This document shows, one piece after another, positions 60,720-64,000 of a stretch of 64,000 nt of DNA (within the stretch, counting starts at the first letter, position 1; the number at the start of each line of letters is the position of its first letter). The position numbers were made by a program, and so were the translations under genes. Origin of the DNA: Megalonaias nervosa (taxonomy: Eukaryota > Mollusca > Bivalvia > Unionida > Unionidae); the NCBI GenBank assembly GCA_016617855.1, contig JAECUM010000819.1:1-64000 (forward strand), read 5' to 3'. The notes under the pieces were generated by a model. That model had not been told where the DNA came from, ran no database searches, and saw only the letters and a list, made by a program, of their open reading frames with translations.

Positions 60720-62589
60720 AGCATTAATACATTTTAGGGCCAATATCAAATATCACTTGGATGTACACGTTTATCTTTTCATGCTCAGTAATTGTTTAGT
60801 TGGTTTTATGGTGGAGATTTCAATATTTGTTAAGTTATGACCCATGCGTTAAATCTCCCGATGTAGGAATGACTCGCAGAACGTGTATTGCACTTGTTTC
60901 CAAAATATGGCCCAGGGAGCTAAGTCCCTGGGAAACGACACTGGAGTCGATATCAGTTGTGTTTGTAAATATATTTCTCATCCCTATTTGAAAATTAAGT
61001 AAATGAACTCAACACCTGATCTCTACCCACAATAGCATAATCTACATTTAAATAACCCTAAGCCAGGGGTGCACAACCTTTTTCGACCAAGGGCCAGATT
61101 GCATTTTCTAAGACCTCTCGAGGGCCGCAAATACCAATTTCAATACATTATTGTTTACGGGCCAGATTTCTGTGTTGTTTTAATTTGCCCCGAGGGCCGG
61201 ACAGAACACGTTCGCGGGCCAGGGTTTGTGTACCCTTGCCCAAAGCCATATTCTCATCCACAAGGACGCGAGGTACATTAAAATAACCCTAAGCCATGTT
61301 CCCATCCTCAAGGACGTAAGCTACATTAAAATAACCCTAAGCTATGTTCCCATTCACAAGAACGTAATCTACATTTAAATAACCCTAAGCTATGTTCCCA
61401 TCCACAAAAACGTAATCTACATTTAAATAACCCTAAGCCACGTTCCCATCCACAATGACGTAATCTACATTTAAATAACCCTAAGCCATGTTCCCATCCA
61501 CAAGGACGTGAGCTACATTCAAATAATCCCACACCACAATCCCGCTCACAAGACGTGAGCTACATTAAAATAACCACAAACCATATCCCCGCCCACAAGA
61601 GCGTGTCTACATTAAGAAAGAGTTCTGCTCAATACACAATCATAGGACTACTAAGTACACGATTTTCATGTTAATGGTTTGACGTTATAGGAAGAGATTA
61701 ATGATATTATACATTTACATACGAACTGACGAACGGACTGTATCACAGCATACCCGCGCTTTTAAAGAAGCACGGTAATAATAATAATAATAATAATAAT
61801 CGCCATGTAAGTATGTGTTTGTGTATGTGAGGGGGAGAGGGAGAGTGGAAACGTACACATATCCCGCTCATTGTACTGAGTGTGAGGGTAGGTAGCGTAT
61901 GAAAGAGATACGTACAGAGATCCTTAACACTGTGCTGTGTTTGATAATGGATACATTCACAGATCCTTAACTCTGTACTGTGTTTGAGAAGAGACAGAGA
62001 GGGAGAGATGTAATGTACATAGATCCTCACATTGAGCTGGATCCCGTGAGATAGAGTGATTATGTACACGGATTCAACATATTGTACTGTGTGTGATAAG
62101 AGATAGTGGGTTGAAGGAGAGATAGAGATGGAGAGAGATTACCTACCCTGGTTTCTCACATTGTGTTGGGTATGATAGTAGATAAAGAGAGATGGGAAGA
62201 TTACGTATGGAGGGTCCTCACATTGTGTTTGGTGTGGGTTGAGAAAGAGAGATTACGTACACAGATTCCTCTGGTATGGATGGGGTTAGAGATGCGAGGT
62301 GTTGGGTGAGAAACAGAGATTACGTACACATATTCATCTGGTATGGATGGGGTTAGAGATGCGAGGTGTGGGGTGAGATAGAGAGGGAGAGAGATTATAT
62401 ACAACAACATCCGTAGAATGTACTGGGTGTGATGAGAGATGGAGAGAACAGAGAATACGTACACAGATCCATGACACTGCACTGGGGCATAATAACCGTC
62501 AGAAGTACACGTTGGCTTAAATACTCCCAACAGGTGGATGCCATTTTGCTGGCTAGTCTCAATTTCGTGTAGTCTCGCAGCACAAGAGT
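49390..62589 (-). CDS. Thyroglobulin type-1 domain protein, C-terminal 240 residues (6 exons)
   Basis: Exons in transcript order are 62589-62463, 59347-59268, 58795-58688, 53385-53247, 50337-50258 and 49577-49390. They total 722 nt and end in TAA, and all five junctions agree in phase. Residues 2-69 form a six-Cys thyroglobulin type-1 domain (PTCTSDGYYAPVQC, SVCYCVTQTG, MTC). Residues 70-105 are a half domain. Residues 106-178 are a second full domain (CTADGYYAAKQC, QCFCVNKNG, MNC). Residues 179-240 are a third, compact full domain (NCASNGNYAPFQC, VCYCVDLNG, LNC). Such domains occur in secreted and matrix proteins, and some inhibit cysteine proteases (thyropins). The role here is unknown. No signal peptide is visible, because the 5' end lies right of the window. 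Confidence 0.88.
49578..50257 (-). other. Intron with (TA)n(TG)n microsatellite
   Basis: The microsatellite occupies about 49647-49720. The rest is unremarkable. Confidence 0.85.
50258..50337 (-). CDS. Tg type-1 gene exon, CFCV half
   Basis: An 80-bp exon, the same length and phases as 59268-59347, with acceptor ttttcag and donor gtaagc. It encodes CFCVNKNGVSIGNYMVNRWE and ADDMNC. Its closing codon joins to QCARD of the terminal exon. Confidence 0.9.
50338..53246 (-). other. Intron, no element recognised, (AATG)n
   Basis: An AATG run lies at about 53155-53206. The lysine-rich open stretch at 52783-53031 (minus) could be an old element fragment, but no family was recognised. Confidence 0.65.
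53247..53385 (-). CDS. Tg type-1 gene exon, first half of second full domain
   Basis: A 139-bp exon with donor gtaatt. The acceptor TTACAG is the end of a (TTA)n microsatellite. It encodes PCTQKKLEVEARLQQSVQNG, then MPLLGLEVPICTADGYYAAK and QCRGSQ. It is the paralogue of exon 62463-62589. Confidence 0.88.
53389..53430. repeat. (TTA)n microsatellite (minus strand) forming a polypyrimidine tract
   Basis: Reads AAT on plus. On the minus strand it runs straight into the TTACAG acceptor of exon 53247-53385. Confidence 0.93.
53976..54205. repeat. ~44-bp tandem repeat, five copies
   Basis: The unit contains 'ggtcacaatgagctgtttga' and 'gaaagaagattctaacaat', with point differences and small deletions. 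Confidence 0.88.
54890..55625. repeat. ~27-bp tandem repeat array
   Basis: Some 25 or more diverged units of 'cccttaggtattgtcagtaa' plus 'ttattc', alternating with a variant 'aatgccaataattat'. The alternation suggests a two-unit higher-order repeat of about 54 bp. Confidence 0.93.
57141..57218. repeat. (TATC)n microsatellite
   Basis: Tetranucleotide run with a TATA interruption, ending in TGTC units. Confidence 0.95.
58224..58540 (-). mobile_element. tRNA-derived SINE, minus orientation, with 13-bp target duplication
   Basis: Flanked by a perfect direct repeat 'atgcaagaatgag' (58211-58223 and 58541-58553). Read on the minus strand it starts with a tRNA-like head: A box 'tggcctaagtgg' and a worn B box 'gggttagaaacc'. 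A body follows with 'gttagtgttaggactggtcg' and 'gccacactgcagacatcg', then an 'aaatcacacac' tail. It is a diverged copy of the element at 60104-60388. Confidence 0.9.
58560..58650. repeat. (GT)n microsatellite
   Basis: Imperfect GT/GC dinucleotide tract between the SINE target duplication and the half-domain exon. Confidence 0.9.
58688..58795 (-). CDS. Tg type-1 gene exon, half domain
   Basis: The acceptor is attgtag and the donor gtaatc. It encodes CARDKYEYMQTGLIGKLFYC and DEMGNYQNSPDQTAS. It closely resembles the start of the terminal exon (CARDQYEYELTGMIGKMFNC) but stops before the QC and CYCV cysteines. It joins in phase to the next full domain, so the half domain is retained. Confidence 0.85.
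58796..59267 (-). other. Short intron, nothing recognised
   Basis: Ordinary AT-rich sequence between two thyroglobulin exons. Confidence 0.8.
59268..59347 (-). CDS. Tg type-1 gene exon, CYCV half
   Basis: An 80-bp exon with donor gtaagc. The acceptor TTTAG directly follows a (TTA)n microsatellite. It encodes CYCVTQTGAKIESYQVAIYM and ASQMTC, the second half of the first type-1 domain with its CxCV core. Confidence 0.88.
59350..59428. repeat. (TTA)n microsatellite (minus strand) forming a polypyrimidine tract
   Basis: Reads TAA on plus, with one AAC and one AGT interruption. On the minus strand it leads directly into the TTTAG acceptor of exon 59268-59347. Confidence 0.95.
59429..60103 (-). 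other. Intron segment, possible transposase scrap
   Basis: An open stretch on the minus strand (59856-59533) contains AHPRSKVLSNSYYTSRRHL, loosely like the 'RPRSGRP..TT..D' hinge of Tc1-like transposases. The likeness is too weak for a call. 'cattccctttaacttacaca' is duplicated near 59980-60020. Confidence 0.35.
60104..60388 (+). mobile_element. tRNA-derived SINE, plus orientation
   Basis: The tRNA-like head (about 60106-60182) has an A box 'tggcctaagtgg' and an intact B box 'gggttcgaaaccc', the internal RNA polymerase III promoter elements. The body shares 'gttagtgttaggactggtcg', 'tgactgggtgggacat' and 'gccacactgcagacatcg' with the copy at 58224-58540. The tail runs into (CA)n. The better preserved promoter suggests a younger copy. 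No clear target duplication was found because microsatellites flank both sides. Confidence 0.88.
60389..60720. repeat. CA/CCA and GT microsatellites
   Basis: (CA)n at about 60388-60433 is followed by CCA units to about 60450 and AAC/AAT units to 60500. A separate (GT)n lies at about 60678-60718. Confidence 0.93.
60721..61029 (-). other. Intron segment, nothing recognised
   Basis: Single-copy sequence before the 48-bp array. Confidence 0.7.
61030..61605. repeat. 48-bp tandem repeat interrupted by a MITE
   Basis: Units contain 'ctacatttaaataaccctaa' and 'gccatgttcccatccacaag'. The first unit is split by the hAT-type element at 61064-61238. About eight copies follow, decaying towards 61600. 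Confidence 0.9.
61064..61238. mobile_element. hAT-type MITE, 175 bp
   Basis: Starts 'caggggtgcacaacc' and ends with the imperfect inverse 'ggtttgtgtacccttg'. 8-bp flanks 'ccctaagc' (61056-61063) and 'cccaaagc' (61239-61246) differ by one base, which fits the 8-bp target duplication of hAT elements. The interior has repeated 'gggccaga' and 'gagggccg' motifs. No coding capacity. Confidence 0.85.
61850..62462. repeat. Degenerate tandem array of exon-end/splice-donor-like units
   Basis: About ten units at 40-70-bp spacing share 'attacgtacacagatt' followed by 'ctcacattgtgtt' or 'ctggtatgg'. The final unit is the real 3' end of exon 62463-62589 with its donor (on plus, 'atacgtacacagatccatga'). On the minus strand most units therefore read like the exon's last bases plus GTACGT. 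Confidence 0.75.
62463..62589 (-). CDS. Tg type-1 gene, first exon in window
   Basis: The acceptor is tattccag and the donor gtacgt, with two bases completing the first codon and two left over. It reads SCAARLHEIETSQQNGIHLL followed by GVFKPTCTSDGYYAPVQCHG. The pattern C......E......NG..L.G...P.C..DG.Y...QC.GS is the first half of a thyroglobulin type-1 domain. Confidence 0.88.
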
Positions 62590-62870
62590 CTGGAATATAT
62601 TAAAACAATGAATTAACCCTTCCATGAGTACACACATTAATTTGTTATCCGTTTAAAAAATTAAGTCCACCTGAAAGGCACACGCCATTCTCAGCAATAT
62701 TATGTCGTTATTTTCATTTCCTTTAATATAATGGCAATGCAAAAGTACACTTCACATGCTGGTAGATTTTCAACTTTCGTCGTTACCTACCCATATGTAT
62801 ATACTATGCACCAGGCTTATGGAGTTATTCCTGTTTATGCATCTGTGCCTTGACGCATATTGTTTTTCCC
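62590..62870 (-). other. Intron upstream of first visible Tg exon
   Basis: No further thyroglobulin exon was found between here and the window edge, so the gene continues to the right. Confidence 0.65.
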
Positions 62871-62909
62871 GTTATTTGCTTTTGCCTTTTTTCAGCTCGG
62901 ATCGTCTTT

Positions 62910-63040
62910 CTTAATAGAGATCTCGAATATGGCACCATATACTTCCATTGTGTGCTACTGTACTTCACGTCTTCCTTATTAGAGATTTCGAATATGGCAC
63001 CCTATACTTCCATTGTGTGCTACTGTACTTCACGTCTTCC
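62910..63040. repeat. ~65-bp direct duplication
   Basis: Two copies of a unit with 'cgaatatggcaccatatact' and 'ccattgtgtgctactgtact', immediately left of the 72-bp array. Confidence 0.9.
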
Positions 63041-63745
63041 AATTTATCACAGTCTAAGTCATCAAACGAAATACTTGTTCCTTCACAGACATCAACCATT
63101 AACTCTAACCACATATACAATTTATCACAGTCATCAAATGAAGTACTTGTTTCTTGATAGACATCAACCATTAACTCTAACCACATATACAATTTATCAC
63201 AGTCATCAAATGAAGTACTTGTTTCTTGATAGACATCAACCATTAACTCCGACCACATATACAATTTATCACAGTCTAAGTCATCAAACGAAGTACTTGT
63301 TTCTTGACAGATATCAACCATTAACTCTAACCACATATACAATTTATCACAGTCATCAAACGAAGTACTTGTTTCTTGACAGACATCAACCATTGACTCT
63401 AACCACATATACAATTTATGATAGACATCAAACGAAGTACTTGTTTCTTGACAGACATCAACCATTGACTCTAACCACATATACAATTTATGATAGACAT
63501 CAAACGAAGTACTTGTTTCTTGACAGACATCAACCATTGACTCTAACCACATATACAATTTATGATAGACATCAAACGAAGTACTTGTTTCTTGACAGAC
63601 ATCAACCATTGACTCTAACCACATATACAATTTATGATAGACATCAAACGAAGTACTTGTTTCTTGACAGACATCAACCATTGACTCTAACCACATATAC
63701 AATTTATGATAGACATCAAACGAAGTACTTGTCGTTTGATAGGCT
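63041..63745. repeat. 72/78-bp minisatellite, open on both strands
   Basis: About ten units of 'gaagtacttgtttcttgaca', 'gacatcaaccattgactcta' and 'accacatatacaatttatga'. Two units carry a 6-bp insertion ('ctaagt'). All unit lengths are multiples of three, so open frames of 245 (minus) and 305 (plus) codons run through. A left half ('tcacagtcatcaa') and a right half ('tgatagacatcaa') show a subfamily switch near 63410. Confidence 0.94.
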
Positions 63746-63844
63746 TGAGGATAATGTAGTAATTTAAAATGAAAAGATCATTGCTTACAGAAGGATTGTG
63801 TTCAATTGAGGTGTTTAACTCCTCGTGGTATCTGATTGTTACAT

Positions 63845-64000
63845 GTCATGTATTTATTGTACGGTGACATTTACCATATAGAATGCTATATATCATGTAT
63901 TTATTATACGGTGACATTTACCATATAAAATGCTATATATCATATATTTATTGTACGGTGACATTTACCATTTACAATGCTATATATCATGTATTTATTG
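63845..64000. repeat. 47-bp tandem repeat running off the right edge
   Basis: The unit is 'catgtatttattgtacggtg' plus 'acatttaccatat', with three full copies and a fourth cut by the window end. Confidence 0.92.

Overview
The window is nuclear DNA of an invertebrate animal. It is AT-rich, with short exons in long introns, canonical GT-AG junctions, and many microsatellites, minisatellites and decayed transposons. The repeat types point to a lophotrochozoan, most likely a mollusc: a SCAN-type Ty3-like gag, a DIRS-like element, a Penelope-like GIY-YIG fragment, a tRNA-headed SINE and a 'ccaccgaccc' block. That placement is inference. No prokaryotic feature was seen.

Two genes run tail to tail. 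On the plus strand, nine exons (2274-42270) encode the C-terminal 403 residues of a contactin-like neural adhesion protein: the end of one fibronectin type III (FN3) domain, three complete FN3 domains, and a hydrophobic GPI-anchor tail ending in TAG. All eight internal junctions agree in phase (phase 1 between domains, phase 0 inside them), so the model is well supported. The immunoglobulin half lies left of the window. On the minus strand, six exons (62589 down to 49390) encode the last 240 residues of a cysteine-rich protein built from thyroglobulin type-1 domains, ending in TAA. Its 5' end lies right of the window. One of its four domain units is only a half.

The rest is introns and spacer filled with repeats. 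From left to right these are: a 46-bp array and a gag-protease relic (1-2040); a 1.9-kb TA-flanked terminal inverted repeat (TIR) element (7766-9689); a long-inverted-repeat element (about 13.63-14.85 kb); a DIRS-like retrotransposon with both inverted terminal repeats (about 18485-24147); directly next to it a probable foldback-like region (about 24.15-29.24 kb) with a 1.58-kb TIR element nested inside; 42-bp and 56-bp arrays (32.3-34.6 kb); a purine-rich array (38.9-39.6 kb); a mariner relic followed by a Penelope-like endonuclease relic (40.4-41.6 kb); a pogo/Tigger-like element with TIRs and a broken DDE transposase (44818-46360); two SINE copies; a hAT-type miniature element (MITE); and further minisatellites to the window end.

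The most interesting signals are the half thyroglobulin domain kept between full ones, three splice acceptors in two genes whose polypyrimidine tract is a (TTA)n microsatellite, an intronic array that repeats the end of an exon with its splice donor, and the nearly complete DIRS-like element. No clearly new multi-gene system was found.
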